Positions 1 to 10,140 of a DNA stretch of 64,000 nucleotides are shown here, one piece after another. A program made the translations under genes and the position numbers. Numbering within the stretch: position 1 is the stretch's first letter; the number at the start of each line of letters is the position of its first letter. The notes beneath the pieces are model-generated. The model searched no databases and was not told the DNA's origin. It saw nothing but the letters and a program-made list of their open reading frames with translations. This DNA comes from Thinopyrum elongatum (lineage: Eukaryota; Streptophyta; Magnoliopsida; Poales; Poaceae). The stretch lies in assembly GCA_011799875.1 (NCBI GenBank), contig CM022297.1, forward strand, positions 361,216,921 through 361,280,920, in the 5' to 3' direction.

Positions 1-69
1 TCTCGAACGCCTACTCGCGCATACATACGGCCAGGGCTCGTGTACAGGGAGAGGCAACGGATGGCAGCA

Positions 70-775
70 ACAACGTCCTGTTCATCGGTAGCCAACCGGC
101 TGGGTCGGAATGGAGAAACTGCGTCGTGTTCATCGGGAGGCAACGGACTACGTCGTGTTCATCGGGAGCCTACTGGCTTGGACGGAACAGCTGAAACAAG
201 GTCTGGCGTACCGCAGAATGGAGGAAATAGCCTTCTCTTCGACCGCGTATGGTCGAAATGGGATCCTGTTCATCGGGAAGGGTCTGGCGTACCACAAAAC
301 AGAGGAAACGGACTTCTATTCGAGTGCCTAAGGTCGAAACGGGGTCCTGTTCATCAGGAGGGGTGTGGCGTACCGTAAAATGGAGGAAGCGGACTTCTGT
401 TGGAGCGCCTACAGTCGAAACGGGGGCCTGTTCATCCACCATGTACTGCCTCGCTCCAGCCTCCACGGGCTACTGTTCATCCACTGTCGACTTCCTCCAG
501 CCTCCACCAACTACTATTCATGCATCCAACCTCCATCGGCTACTGTTCATAGAGCCTCCACGGGGTCCTGTTCATCCACCCACAACCGGCTAGGGTGCGG
601 CGGCCTCCTCGGGGTCCTGTTCATCCAGCGGCAACGGCCTAGCTACTACCACGGGGTCCTGTTCATCCAACCCCCACCAGGAACTGTTCATCCACAGCCA
701 ACCAACCGACTCGACTCACCATGTCTCGACTCGTTCTACGTACCGAGCGCACGGTAGCAATGGTCACTGTTCATC
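70..775 (+). repeat. GTTCATC motif field
   Basis: About fourteen copies of a core reading CTGTTCATC, CGTGTTCATC or ACTGTTCATC occur at irregular 15-110 base spacing, for example near 78, 128, 156, 266, 347, 427, 474, 568, 618, 660, 681 and 767. The motifs keep one orientation, as expected of subterminal repeats of the CACTA element that contains them. Confidence 0.7.
200..443 (+). repeat. ~81-bp tandem repeat, 3 units
   Basis: Three diverged units begin with GGTCTGGCGTACC or GGTGTGGCGTACC at 200, 281 and 362 and each ends in a CCTGTTCATC motif. Every unit contains a GGAGGAA(A/G) and TCGAAA segment. The reading frames through this stretch repeat for the same reason and are not genes. Confidence 0.75.
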
Positions 776-852
776 GAGAGGCAACCCAACACCGGCTGGC
801 TACGTCTCGCACAGGGGCTCGATCGGCTTCAGTAAGCAGTAGCAATGATCGA

Positions 853-991
853 TCGCTCGGGTTCAGTTAGTAGCAGCAGCAGTGAAGGAATCGCTCGGGT
901 TCAGTCAGCAGCGAATGAATCGCTCGGGTTCAGTTAACAGCCAAGGGATCGATCGCTCGGGTTCAGTAATGTGCGATCGCTCGGGTTCAGT
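853..991 (+). repeat. Subterminal 15-mer repeats of the CACTA element
   Basis: TCGCTCGGGTTCAGT occurs exactly at 853-867, 891-905, 920-934, 953-967 and 977-991; a degenerate copy lies near 817. Read from the transposon end (minus strand) the unit is ACTGAACCCGAGCGA. Regular short repeats a few hundred bases inside the terminal inverted repeat are a CACTA hallmark. Confidence 0.85.
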
Positions 992-1343
992 TAGCCAACA
1001 CCTCGCACACACGCGCGTACACGAGAGAAACGCGCAAACCTTCATGCATCGCTCGGCCCCGACCACCCACCGTAACCGGGACCCCTGATATTTTCCTCGC
1101 CCTCGCTTCTACCATGATTTTTTCTGTCATGGACGGCCCAAGGAATGTCATGCATGTGCGTCTCCGGCCCGCCCAGGACGAAAAGCCCATTTTCTGTCAT
1201 AATTTTTATCATAGAAGTAGGAGCCCACCACATCTATGATGATACATGGTTTTGTCACAATTATCGTCATAGAAGTGTCATAAGCATGACATAATTTTTT
1301 TCGTTTGGGCCAAAATGTCACGGATGTGTCTTTTTTTGTAGTG

Positions 1344-1557
1344 CCTACCGTAGCTGTACTGCATCATCCCTTCCTCTTTGGGGAAATACCGACACGGATA
1401 CAAGCAATCAAGTACACACCAAGGCATCAAAGGTCTCCTGTCCGGATACGCCGCCGCCCAGTAGTCCAGCCATCCAACAGCTGTAGTGCGGCCTGACTGT
1501 CCGGCCCATGAGAGATAGGCCGGCATCCCGAGGACCCCCTAGTCTAGGACTCCCTCA
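1344..1557. mobile_element. LTR retrotransposon scraps
   Basis: Two pieces are joined. 1344 to about 1408 resembles the 3' end of a gypsy LTR (compare the GGAAATACC and GCTGTGCTGCAT segments at 34085-34150). About 1409-1557 ends in GGACTCCCTCA, which on the minus strand starts TGAGGGAGTCC, a usual start of another Triticeae gypsy LTR. The LINE reading frame resumes right after 1557, so this LTR had inserted in the LINE and was then cut by the CACTA element at 1343. Confidence 0.6.
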
Positions 1558-2653
1558 CCTGGAGCCTGTCTATTGAGATCAAAATTCTGAAGGGTCCCCC
1601 TATCACACGCCTCCTTGAACAATAATGATAAGGCTTCTCCCACAAACGAAAATAAATACAAAGATAAGGGATCCCCTTGCCTGAGACCGCGAGATGGAGA
1701 GAACGAATCCTACAGCTGGCCGTTAAACAGATCGAGAATTTGACCGACGTAACACAAGTCATAATCCAGTTGATCCAGACTGGTGCGAAACCAAAAGCTC
1801 CAAGCATACTTTTCAAGAAACTCCAATTCACACGATCATAAGCTTTGGCCAGATCTAATTTATAAGCACAAAACTCCCCATGAGAATCTTTTAAGGTATT
1901 CAAGGAGTGCATACATTCAAATGCAATGAGTGCATTATCAGAGATTAATCTGCCAGGAATAAATGCACTTTGGGTAGGAGAGATCATACCATCAAGGAGA
2001 GGTATCAGTCTGGTGACAAGATATATAGAGATGATCTTATAGACCACATTGCACAAACTGATAGGCCTGAGATCTTTTATCGACTGAGGGTTCTTCACTT
2101 TAGGAATAAGGACAATAGATGTATTATTAATCCCATCTGGCATACGTCCAAAGATAAAGAACTGTTGAAAAGCGCGGACAATATCCGCTTTAATTAAACC
2201 CCAATTGCGTTGAAAAAATCTAGCAGGAAAACCATTGGGACCCGGGGCTTTCAAAGGCCCGATTTGGAAGAGAGCATCACTAATCTCTTGCTCTGAGAAT
2301 GGTTCGCAAAGCACTTCAGTCGTATCATCACTCACCAAAGGTTTAACAAGCGGAATAATACGAGAAGGATCAACCATTCAATCACAAGAATAAAGATCCT
2401 TGAAGAAAGAGTTCACCATAGTCTTGATTTCCTCTAAATTTTCTGTAAGAGATCCATCACTTTTCCTAAGCATGGATATATTATTTTTCTTTGCTTTCCA
2501 AGAGGCCTTCCTATGAAAGAATTTTGTATTCCGGTATCCCCACTTCATTTTATCCAGGCAAGATCTTTGTTTTCCACATAATCTCCTCTTTAAGAAGCAG
2601 CTCATCCATCTCTCTCAAGATCTTCTTTCACTTTGATAAAGCAGCCTGGTCAT
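1558..2653 (-). pseudogene. LINE ORF2 reverse transcriptase, 3' portion (decayed)
   Basis: The minus strand encodes a plant L1-type LINE reverse transcriptase. From 2605 down it reads a linker with KWGYRNTKFFH, then after a TGA stop (2378-2380) the RT core in the same frame: KAPGPNGFPARFF (usually KAPGPDG), LRPISLCNVVYK, and motif A KLDLAKAYDRVNW with its catalytic aspartate. A frameshift follows near 1700; RQGDPLS is still readable in another frame. The FADD-type catalytic motif and everything downstream are missing because an LTR begins at 1557. The first half of the same gene lies at 9246-9652, beyond an inserted retrotransposon. Such enzymes copy their own RNA at a nicked genomic site; this copy is dead. 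Confidence 0.9.
2649..2653 (+). repeat. Target site duplication GTCAT (left)
   Basis: GTCAT immediately precedes the LTR start TGATACG and is repeated at 9241-9245 directly after the other LTR. Five bases is the usual gypsy duplication length, so the ends of the element at 2654-9240 are set exactly. Confidence 0.92.
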
Positions 2654-4196
2654 TGATACGTCTCCAACATATCTATAATTTTTTATTGTTCCATGCTATT
2701 ATAGTATCAATGTTGGATGTTTTATATACATTTACAAGCAACTTTATATCATTTTTTGGAACTAACCTACTAACTTAGTGCCTAGTGCCAGTTGCTATTT
2801 TTTACTTGTTTTTGACTTTGCAGAATATCAGTACCAAACGAAGTCCAAATACCACGAAACTTTTTGGAGATTTTTTTCTAGCAATAACAGACCCTGGAAG
2901 CATCAGGAAGGAATGAGAAGATGACGGAGTGGCCCACTAGGCACTAGGGCGCGCCCTGGTGCATAGTGGGGCCCATGAGCCTCCGTTTGACCTAACTCCG
3001 CCTCTATAAATACTCTAAAATCAGGAAACCTACCAGGGAGTCCACGAAATATTTTTTTCGCCGCCGCAAGCCTCTGTTCTCGAGAGATCCCATCTGGGGA
3101 CCCTTTCTGGCACTCTGCCGGAAGGGGAATCAATCACGGAGTGGTTCTTCATCATCCTTGCCGCCCCTCCGATAATGCGTGAGTAGTTTACCATGAACCT
3201 ATGGGTCCATAGTTAGTAGCTAGATGGCTTCTTCTCTCTTTTTGATTCTCAATACAATGTTCTCCTTGGTGTTCTTGGACATCTATTTGATGTAATGATT
3301 TTTTACAGTGTGTTTGTTGGGATCCGATGAATTGTGAGTTTATGATCAGATCTATCCATGAATATTATTTGAGTTTTCTCTGAACTCTTTTATGCATGAG
3401 TAATATAGCCTCGTATTTCTTCTCCGATTTATTGGTTGGGTTTGGCCAACTAGATTAATTTATCTTGCCATGGGAAGAGGTGCTTTGTAATGGGTTCGAT
3501 CTTGCGGTGCTCAATCCCAGTGGCAGAAAGGGACACGACACGTATGTATCGTTGCTATTAAGGGTAAGAAGATGGGGTTTATTCATACGTGAGTTTATCT
3601 TGTCTACATCATGTCATCTTGCTTAATGCATTACTCAGTTTTTTCATGAACTTAATACACTAGATGCATGCTAGATAGCGGTCGATGTGTGGAGTAATAG
3701 TAGTAGATGCAGAATCGTTTCGGTCTACTAATCTTGGACATTATGCCTATGTATTATCATTGCCTTGGATATCGTCATAATTATTTGTTTTTCTCTCAAT
3801 TGCCCAACAGTAATTTGTTTACTCACTGTATGCTATTTTCTCGAGAGAAGCCTCTAGTGAAAACTATGCCCCTCGGGTCTATTTTTTATCATATATTAAA
3901 ACTAAAAATACCTTGCTGCAATTTTCTTTTATTTATTTTATTTTGTATTTTTTCATATCTATCTATCAAAAACTATACAAGTTAATCTTGCTCGTAACCG
4001 TTGAGGGATTGACAACCCCTCTACGCGTTGGGTGGCAAGTATCTGTTCTTTGTGTGCAGGTGCTGTTTACAAGTGTTGCTTGGTTCTCCTACTGGATTGA
4101 TAACCTTGGTTTCATAAGTGAGGGAAATACTTATCTCTATTGTACTGCATCATCCTCTCCTATTCGAGGAAATCCCAATGTAGCTCACAAGTAGCA
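2654..4196 (+). repeat. 5' LTR of the gypsy-type element
   Basis: The LTR starts TGATACGTCTCC and ends AAGTAGCA, so it has the TG...CA ends. It is 1543 bp long and matches 7677-9240 along its whole length with scattered substitutions and small indels. A TATA box lies at about 3005. Related LTRs occur at 34066-36892 (minus strand) and 37856-57331. Confidence 0.92.
3005..3010 (+). promoter_or_regulatory. TATA box of the gypsy LTR
   Basis: TATAAA within CCTCTATAAATACTC, also present in the 3' LTR at about 8045. It is placed in the LTR where the U3/R boundary of a plant retrotransposon is expected. Confidence 0.55.
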
Positions 4197-4207
4197 GGAA
4201 GAATTTC

Positions 4208-4225
4208 TGGCGCCATTGCCAGGGA
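4208..4225 (+). other. Primer binding site
   Basis: TGGCGCCATTGCCAGGGA starts 12 bases after the 5' LTR end. It matches the TGGCGCCGTTGCCGGGGA block typical of Athila-type plant elements, complementary to the 3' end of a tRNA that primes minus-strand DNA synthesis. The same block occurs in minus orientation near 35296-35315. Confidence 0.75.
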
Positions 4226-4433
4226 GACATCATCAACATCTATCAAGTACCTACGCATAAACTTTCTTCTCCTTGCATTTACATTATTTGACATTTGCCT
4301 CTCGTTTTCATCTCCCCCACTTCTAAAAAGTTTTTTACAAAAATACAAAAATATTTTCCGTTTGCTCGCTTACTTTTATTGCCTTCATGTGAACACAAGA
4401 AAACAGAAAAATAAATAGGAAAGGTAAAGACAT

Positions 4434-5006
4434 ATGGATCCTCATCCACTTGCTAACCTTTTCAAAAGATCTAATTATGTTGAACCAATTGCTCGTGAGT
4501 CAAGTGCACTTGATTATCTCTATGAAGTTTTGGTTGAAAAATATGAATCTGAAAATTGTGATGAAGTGTTGAAAGAAGAAATTTATAAAGTGATTCATGA
4601 TAGCTCCTTGAATGAAAAGCATGATTGCAATGATATTATTATAAATTCTATTAATGTCAATTATGTTAATGATATGAAAAACTACAAGCTTGGTGATGAT
4701 GATTTTGCTATGTCCATTACTTATTGCAATGACCATGATTGGGGTGATGGTGATCTTGAAAATTTATTTGAGCCTCATGATGAATATGTTATTGATAATA
4801 ATGTTTGCAATAATATTGAAAGTGGGTTTGGAAGAGTGTCAACTTTAGGTAAAAATAATCCCACGTATTTGGAGAGTGTTCAATCTTACGAATTTTTTGA
4901 TAAAAGTGGGTTTGGAGAGGTCATGACTTTTGTTGATGTTAATCCCACTATCTTGGAAGATTATAAAAAATTTATGCATGTGAATCATGGAGAAAATTTT
5001 ATTTGA
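4434..5006 (+). CDS. Acidic ORF of the non-autonomous gypsy element (190 aa)
   Basis: It encodes a 190-residue acidic, Asn- and Asp-rich protein starting MDPHPLANLFKRSNYVEPIA. It has no zinc knuckle, protease or RT motif. Residues about 128-137 and 157-166 hold two similar segments (ESGFGRVSTL and KSGFGEVMTF, each followed by a (D/N)xNPT motif), pointing to an internal duplication. Proteins of this type recur in Triticeae gypsy-type elements as I remember them; no function is known to me. The ATG chosen is the first after the primer site that opens the long frame. The frame ends in a stop that overlaps the next frame by 20 bases. Confidence 0.7.
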   Translation: MDPHPLANLFKRSNYVEPIARESSALDYLYEVLVEKYESENCDEVLKEEIYKVIHDSSLNEKHDCNDIIINSINVNYVNDMKNYKLGDDDFAMSITYCNDHDWGDGDLENLFEPHDEYVIDNNVCNNIESGFGRVSTLGKNNPTYLESVQSYEFFDKSGFGEVMTFVDVNPTILEDYKKFMHVNHGENFI

Positions 5007-5280
5007 TAGCTATATTGTTGAATTTGATTATGATCCTACATGTAATTATTATGAGAGAGGAAAATATGGTTATGGGAATTTTCATGCTACTAATTTACCT
5101 CTCGTTATGTTGAGATTGTCAATGTTTTATTCTTCTTCCTTGCATATGCTAGATATTTCTTGTCTTGATAATTTGTTTGCTTATAAAATGCCTATTCATA
5201 TGAAGTATGTTAGACTTAAGTGTGTTTGTCACATGCTTTATGATGCTCTCTTTGTGCTTCAATTCTTATCTTTCATGTGA
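4987..5280 (+). CDS. Second ORF, likely continuation of the first in the +1 frame (97 aa)
   Basis: It encodes 97 residues, starting MEKILFDSYIVEFDYDPTCN and rich in Tyr, Cys, Leu and Met. It overlaps the preceding frame by 20 bases in the +1 frame. From memory, related wheat elements carry this block (EFDYDPTCNYYERGKYG) joined to the acidic upstream block, so this may be one protein broken by a single-base indel. A programmed frameshift is possible but no slippery heptamer is evident. No catalytic motif is present. Confidence 0.6.
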   Translation: MEKILFDSYIVEFDYDPTCNYYERGKYGYGNFHATNLPLVMLRLSMFYSSSLHMLDISCLDNLFAYKMPIHMKYVRLKCVCHMLYDALFVLQFLSFM

Positions 5281-5931
5281 GCATCAATAAAATCTCAAGT
5301 CTATCTTAATGGCTATAAGGAAAGAGCTTGTTGGGAAACAACCCAATAGGTATCATTTATTTTTCTTGTGTCAACACAATTATGCTACTGTTATGATTGT
5401 GTTTTTATGTTTTAATTAGTGTTTGTGCCAAGTAAAGCCTTTAGGATGATGTTGGATGATAGTTGACTTGATTCTGTGGAAAAACAGAAACTTTGGCGCC
5501 TAGTTCTGGAATTTTGTAAATTCACAGAAACATGTTTTTGCTCTGATTTTTTTCCACATAATTTATATAAAAATTTCATACGTCTTCCTAAATTTTCAGA
5601 ATTTTTTAAGTTACATAAGTATGATATAAATTCAGGTTTCTATAGACTGTTCTGTTTTTGACAGATTCTGTTTTCGTTGCATTGTGTGCTTATTTTGATG
5701 AATCTATGGATTGTATCGGGGGGGGGGGGGGTATAAGCCATGGTAAAGTTAGAATACAATAGGTATAATGCAATAACAAAATATGAATGGGTTTGCAATA
5801 GTACTTAAAGTAGTGATTTATCTTCTTATACTAACGGATCTCACGAAGGTTTTGTTAAGCTTTGTGTGATTGAAGTTTTCAAGTTTTGAGTGAGATCACG
5901 ATGGATGAAGGAATAAGGAGTGGCAAGAACC

Positions 5932-5964
5932 TAAGCTTGGGGGGATGCCCCGGAAGGCATCCCC
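5932..5964 (+). promoter_or_regulatory. Internal copy of the polypurine tract followed by a hairpin
   Basis: TAAGCTTGGGGGGATGC repeats, with two extra G, the TAAGCTTGGGGATGC that forms the polypurine tract at 7661-7675. It is followed by a perfect stem-loop: GGGGATGCC (5941-5949), loop CCGGAA, GGCATCCCC (5956-5964). A second purine tract could prime an extra plus-strand start (a central polypurine tract), or the hairpin could serve RNA packaging. Both roles are inference. Confidence 0.5.
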
Positions 5965-6159
5965 TCTTTCTTCTAACTACCATCGGTAATTTTACTTGGA
6001 GCTATATTTTTATTCGTCACATATCATGAGTTTTGCTTGGAGCGTCATGTATTATATGAGTCTTTGCTTGTTTTTCTTTTTAATTTGTCACAATCATCCT
6101 TGCTGGACACACCTATTTGAGAGAGCCATAAGTTTATTATGATTTGTTAGAATTGCTCT

Positions 6160-6350
6160 ATGTGTTTCACTTAAATTTTTTGAGCTAGGCAATTGCTCTA
6201 GTGCTTCACTTAAATCCTTTTGAGCACGGTGGTGGCTTTATTTTGAAGAAATGCATTCTCATGTTTCACTTAAATTATTTTGAGAGTTGATATGATAAAT
6301 TTTGAAGAAATATTTATGCTCTCATGCTTCACTTAAATCTTTTTAAGAGT
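6160..6350 (+). repeat. Diverged direct repeats, 4 units
   Basis: A segment of the form TG(T/C)TTCACTTAAAT followed by TTTTGAG recurs near 6163, 6201, 6263 and 6325, with 38- to 62-base spacing. Units two to four share GAAGAAAT and CTCATG blocks. The array lies in the non-coding interior of the gypsy-type element. Confidence 0.65.
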
Positions 6351-7660
6351 TGATAATAGTAATGGTAATTTGCACGAGATATGAATTTAGTCCCAAAGTG
6401 ATGAATATTCAAGAGGGATATAATAAAAACTTTCATGAAGATCATTGGATATTATAAACTTGATTCCTTGCAATAGTTTTGCGATATGAAGATAGTGATA
6501 TGTGAGTCATGCTGATGAGTAATTATGCTTTAGTAAGAATATTGGTGTTAAGGTTTGTGATTCCCTATGCAAGCATGAAAGTCAATAGTTATGCAACGAA
6601 ATTATATCCTACTTGTGGTGCATTATTCAGTGTTAGTTATGTTTAATGTGTGTTTATGATTGTTTTGGTTTTTTGGTTGGTCGCTTCTCAATCTATTTGC
6701 TAGCCTTCATTTGCACTAAGCGGGAATGCTGCTTGTGCATCAAATTCCTTAAAACCAAAGGTTGTGCCAAATGAGTACACCATACCTACCTATATGCGGT
6801 ATTTTCATGTTGTTCCAAGTAAATTTGTATGTGCCAACTCTAATTTTCAAAATGAATTTCCGTTTTTTGTGCCCGTACCGCTCATGAAGCGGCAGGGGGT
6901 GGCCAATATTTTCCATGCTAGGTATTTTATTCTCACGATGAGTGTTTATTCACTTATCATTGCACGCGAGTGTGGCAGGTAATAGGGATGCCCATTCCCG
7001 AAATGATTTTTTAATATGTTGTTAATAATAAATACCTTGGAAAGTGATGATATGGAAGACACCCATGGATACGGCTAGCCATGGATTAGAATGTTGAAAA
7101 CGAAATAAACTTTACTTTCTATTTGGAAACCGCCTATACTTTGTCTAGCATGAAAGATATTGGGAATTCTCGGTCGTTTTCGTTGACACGAAAAACATGC
7201 ATCTCAAAATAATTTTATCTCTCAATTTAAGCTATGAGCTCTGGCACCTCTACAAATCTCTGCTTCCCTCTGCGAAGGGCCTATCTATTTACTTTTATGC
7301 AATTTTTATTTTAATTTTGAGTCTCCATCTTCTCTTATAAAGCACCAACTAGGGAACACTATTGTCCTACTTGTGCATTGGATGTAGCTAATATTTGAGT
7401 GTGTCTCATGAATGGATCAATGATTGAGCATAATGGGCTAGGGATAACTTTCTTTAGCATTGATATTTTGAAAGACATGGTTGCTTGTTGATATGCTTGA
7501 GTATTGATGGTTTCATGTCAGATTATAGACTATTGCTTTGAATCATTCAAGTCCAAATGTCCATGCTACAAAGAAAAGAATATATGATGAATATGATAGG
7601 TAACATTCCACATCAAAAATTATGTTTTTATCATTTACCTACTCAAGGACGAGAAGGAAT

Positions 7661-7676
7661 TAAGCTTGGGGATGCT
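7661..7676 (+). promoter_or_regulatory. Polypurine tract of the gypsy-type element
   Basis: TAAGCTTGGGGATGCT directly precedes the 3' LTR start TGATAC. In LTR elements the purine-rich RNA here survives RNase H and primes plus-strand DNA synthesis. Confidence 0.7.
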
Positions 7677-9240
7677 TGATACTTCTCCAACGTATCTATA
7701 ATTTTTTATTGTTCCATGATATTATAGTATCAATTTTGGATGTTTTATATACATTTACAATAAACTTTATATCATTTTTTGGGACTAACCTACTAACTTA
7801 GTGCCCAGTGCCATTTGATGTTTTTTGCTTGTTTTTGACTTTGTAGAATATCAGTACCAAACGAAGTCCGAATGCCATGAAACTTTTTAGAGATTTTTTT
7901 CCGGCAATAAGAGACCTTGGAAGCATCGGGAAGGAACGCGAAGACGAAGGAGTGGCCCACTAGGCACCAGGGCGTGCCAGGGGCCTGGGGCGCGCCCTGG
8001 TGCATAGTGGGGCCCATGAGCCTCCGTTTGACCTAACTCCGCCTCTATAAATACTCTAAAATCAGGAAACCTGCCAGGGAGTCCACGAAATACTTTTCCG
8101 CCGCCGCAAGTCTATGTTCTCTAGAGATCCCATCTGGGGACCCTTTCTGGCACTCTGCCGGAGGGGGAATCAATCACGGAGGGGTTCTTCATCATCCTTG
8201 TTGCCCCTCCGATGATGCATGAGTAGTTTACAACGGACCTATGGGTCCATAGTTAGTAGCTAGATGGCTTCTTCTCTCTTTTTGATTCTCAATATAATGT
8301 TCTCCTTGGTGTTCTTGGAGATCTATTTGATGTAATGACTTTTTGTAGTGTGTTTGTTGGGATCCGATGAATTGTGAGTTTATGATCAGATCAATCCATG
8401 AATATTATTTGAGTTTTCTCTGAACTCTTTTATGCATGATTATTATGGCCTCGTATTTCTTCTCCAATTTATTGGTTTGGTTTGGTCAACTAGATTGATT
8501 TATCTTGCCATGGGAAGATGTGCTTTGTAATGGGTTCGATCTTGCGATGCTCAATTCCAGTGACAGAAAGGGACATGACACGTATGTATTGTTGCTATTA
8601 AGGGTAAGAAGATGGGGTTTATTTATACGTGAGTTTATCTTGTCTACATCATGTCATCTTGCTTAATGCATTACTCTGTTTTTCCATGAACTTAATACAC
8701 TAGATGCATGATGTTTAGCGGTCGATGTGTGGAGTAATTGTAGTAGATGCAGAATCGTTTCGATCTACTAATCTTGGACGTGATGCCTATGTATGATCAT
8801 TGCCTTGGATATCGTCATAATTATTTGCTTTTCTATCAATTGCCTCACAATGATTTGTTTACCCACCGTATGCTATATTTCCTCGGGAGAAGCCTCTAGT
8901 GAAAACTATGGCCCCCGGGTCTATCTTTTATCATATATTAAAACTAAAAATATCTTGCTGTAACTTTCTTTTATTTATTTTATTTTGTATTTTTGTCATA
9001 TCTATCTATCAAAAACTATACAATTTAATCTTGCTCATAACCGTTGAGGGATTGACAACCCTTCTACACGTTGGGTTGCAAGTATTTGTTGTTTGTGTGC
9101 AGGTGCTGTTTACATAGTGTTGCTTGGTTTTCCTGCTGGACTGATAACCTTAGTTTCATAACTGAGGAAAATACTTATCTCTACTGTACTACATCATCCT
9201 CTCCTCTTCAAGAAAATCCCAACGTAACTCACAAGTAACA
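7677..9240 (+). repeat. 3' LTR of the gypsy-type element
   Basis: A 1564-bp LTR starting TGATACTTCTCC and ending AAGTAACA, homologous along its whole length to 2654-4196. GTCAT follows at 9241-9245. Confidence 0.92.
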
Positions 9241-9652
9241 GTCATTTCTTTTAGACAGAACAAATAATCTCTTACGAGCCCCATCTATTTTTTTGGAAGA
9301 TAACCAATATGCTTCCGACTCCACCCATGAAGGGATTTCATTAACCTGTCCAAGTTACCAACCACATCATTTAAATCATTAATCCGCTTCCCAGAGTTCC
9401 AACAAGATTTAACTTGATCATCCAGAAAAGACCCTTCCCTCTCCCAATACGACTCATATCTCAACTGATTAGATGAAGGACCAACCCGAGTAGGCGGACC
9501 CAACATCTCAATAAAAAGAGGGCAGTGGCAGACCTGGAGCTAATAATATGAGACACCTTGCACTTCGGAAAAATAGAAGACCACAGAGGACAAGCCATCG
9601 CTCGATCCAGACGAACCTTTACATTCTTATTGCCTTCTTGTTTAGTAACACC
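9241..9652 (-). pseudogene. LINE ORF2, endonuclease/RT linker half (decayed)
   Basis: Read on the minus strand this gives KVRLDRAMACPLWSSIFPKC and then SHIISSRS, the usual end of an L1-type endonuclease domain (RLDRAL...HLxxxxSDHxP), here with the SD changed. After a frameshift it gives RYESYWEREGSFLDDQVKSC and HGWSRKHIGYLPKK, the linker before the RT. The text continues directly in the RT half at 2653 and below, so a single LINE was cut by the element at 2654-9240. Homology fades near 9652. Positions 9241-9245 are the duplicated target. Confidence 0.85.
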
Positions 9653-9699
9653 ATGAGTATAAAAGAGAAAAATAAAGAAAGAAAATAGAAAGGCACGAC

Positions 9700-10140
9700 A
9701 CGTGCCTTCGCTACAAAAGTTTTTTGTGTGCGCGCGTGTTCGTTGTGATTTGATGAGCGATCCTGTGGGCGAGTTCCAACACAGCCGTCGTGGCTTCCTC
9801 GAGAGATGGCATCGAGAGGGCAGGATCAAAGATGGGAACGCGGTACAGTAGGTCCTCCACGTCGGTCTCCTTGCACACTTCTGATTCTTCGGTGAGTCCC
9901 CACCGGCCGCCGCCGGGATGACGAGCCCCTTCGACAAGAGGTACCTGACGCTCTTGCCTGCGAGCCCGGGGCCGCGCCTAGTACTTGAACCACGCCGCCA
10001 CGACCTCGTCGCCTCGGTACCTCTCCTGCAGGGCCGCTCCCGCAGCCCGGGGGAACCACGGTGAAGTGGGCTGCAGACCCGTTGGTGCCTCTACGCGAGG
10101 GGATTCGCAAAGTGCACCGACGTCCTTGTGCCGAGAATTA
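9700..10140 (-). pseudogene. GC-rich coding remnant, family not recognised
   Basis: On the minus strand a coding-like frame can be followed from about 10022: YRGDEVVAAWFKY, a stop, then a shifted GC-rich part and TDVEDLLYRVPIFDPALSMP with an alanine/leucine-rich tail. Base composition changes sharply from the AT-rich surroundings. The frame has at least one stop and there is no initiation context, so it is more likely an old exon fragment than a gene. I cannot name the family. Confidence 0.3.

Larger units (their letters stand above)
1..1343. mobile_element. CACTA transposon, terminal part
   Basis: The block ends at 1331-1343 with TTTTTTTGTAGTG, which on the minus strand reads CACTACAAAAAAA, the standard end of Triticeae CACTA transposons. 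Inside this end lie five exact copies of a 15-mer (853-991) and, further in, a field of CTGTTCATC motifs (70-775). Short subterminal repeats next to the inverted end are where CACTA transposases bind. The rest of the element lies before position 1, so neither the other end nor a transposase gene can be judged. The open frames here are shadows of the repeats. Confidence 0.75.
5281..7660 (+). other. Non-coding interior of the gypsy-type element
   Basis: 2.4 kb of AT-rich sequence without a supported gene. It contains a run of thirteen G (5719-5731), a purine tract with a hairpin (5932-5964) and a direct-repeat block (6160-6350). Short frames here (for example 6764-6982) have no recognisable domain. 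Confidence 0.7.
2654..9240 (+). mobile_element. Complete non-autonomous gypsy-type LTR retrotransposon
   Basis: This 6587-bp element has two LTRs (2654-4196, 7677-9240), a primer binding site after the first, a purine-rich tract before the second, and a 5-bp target duplication. The internal 3.5 kb has only two small overlapping frames (4434-5280) and no protease, reverse transcriptase, RNase H or integrase, so it must have used proteins of a related element. LTR sequence and the TGGCGCC-type primer site are those of Athila-lineage Triticeae elements (names such as Sumaya or Sumana come to mind, unverified). It sits inside a LINE. Its LTRs differ at many positions by eye, so it is not young. 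Confidence 0.92.
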
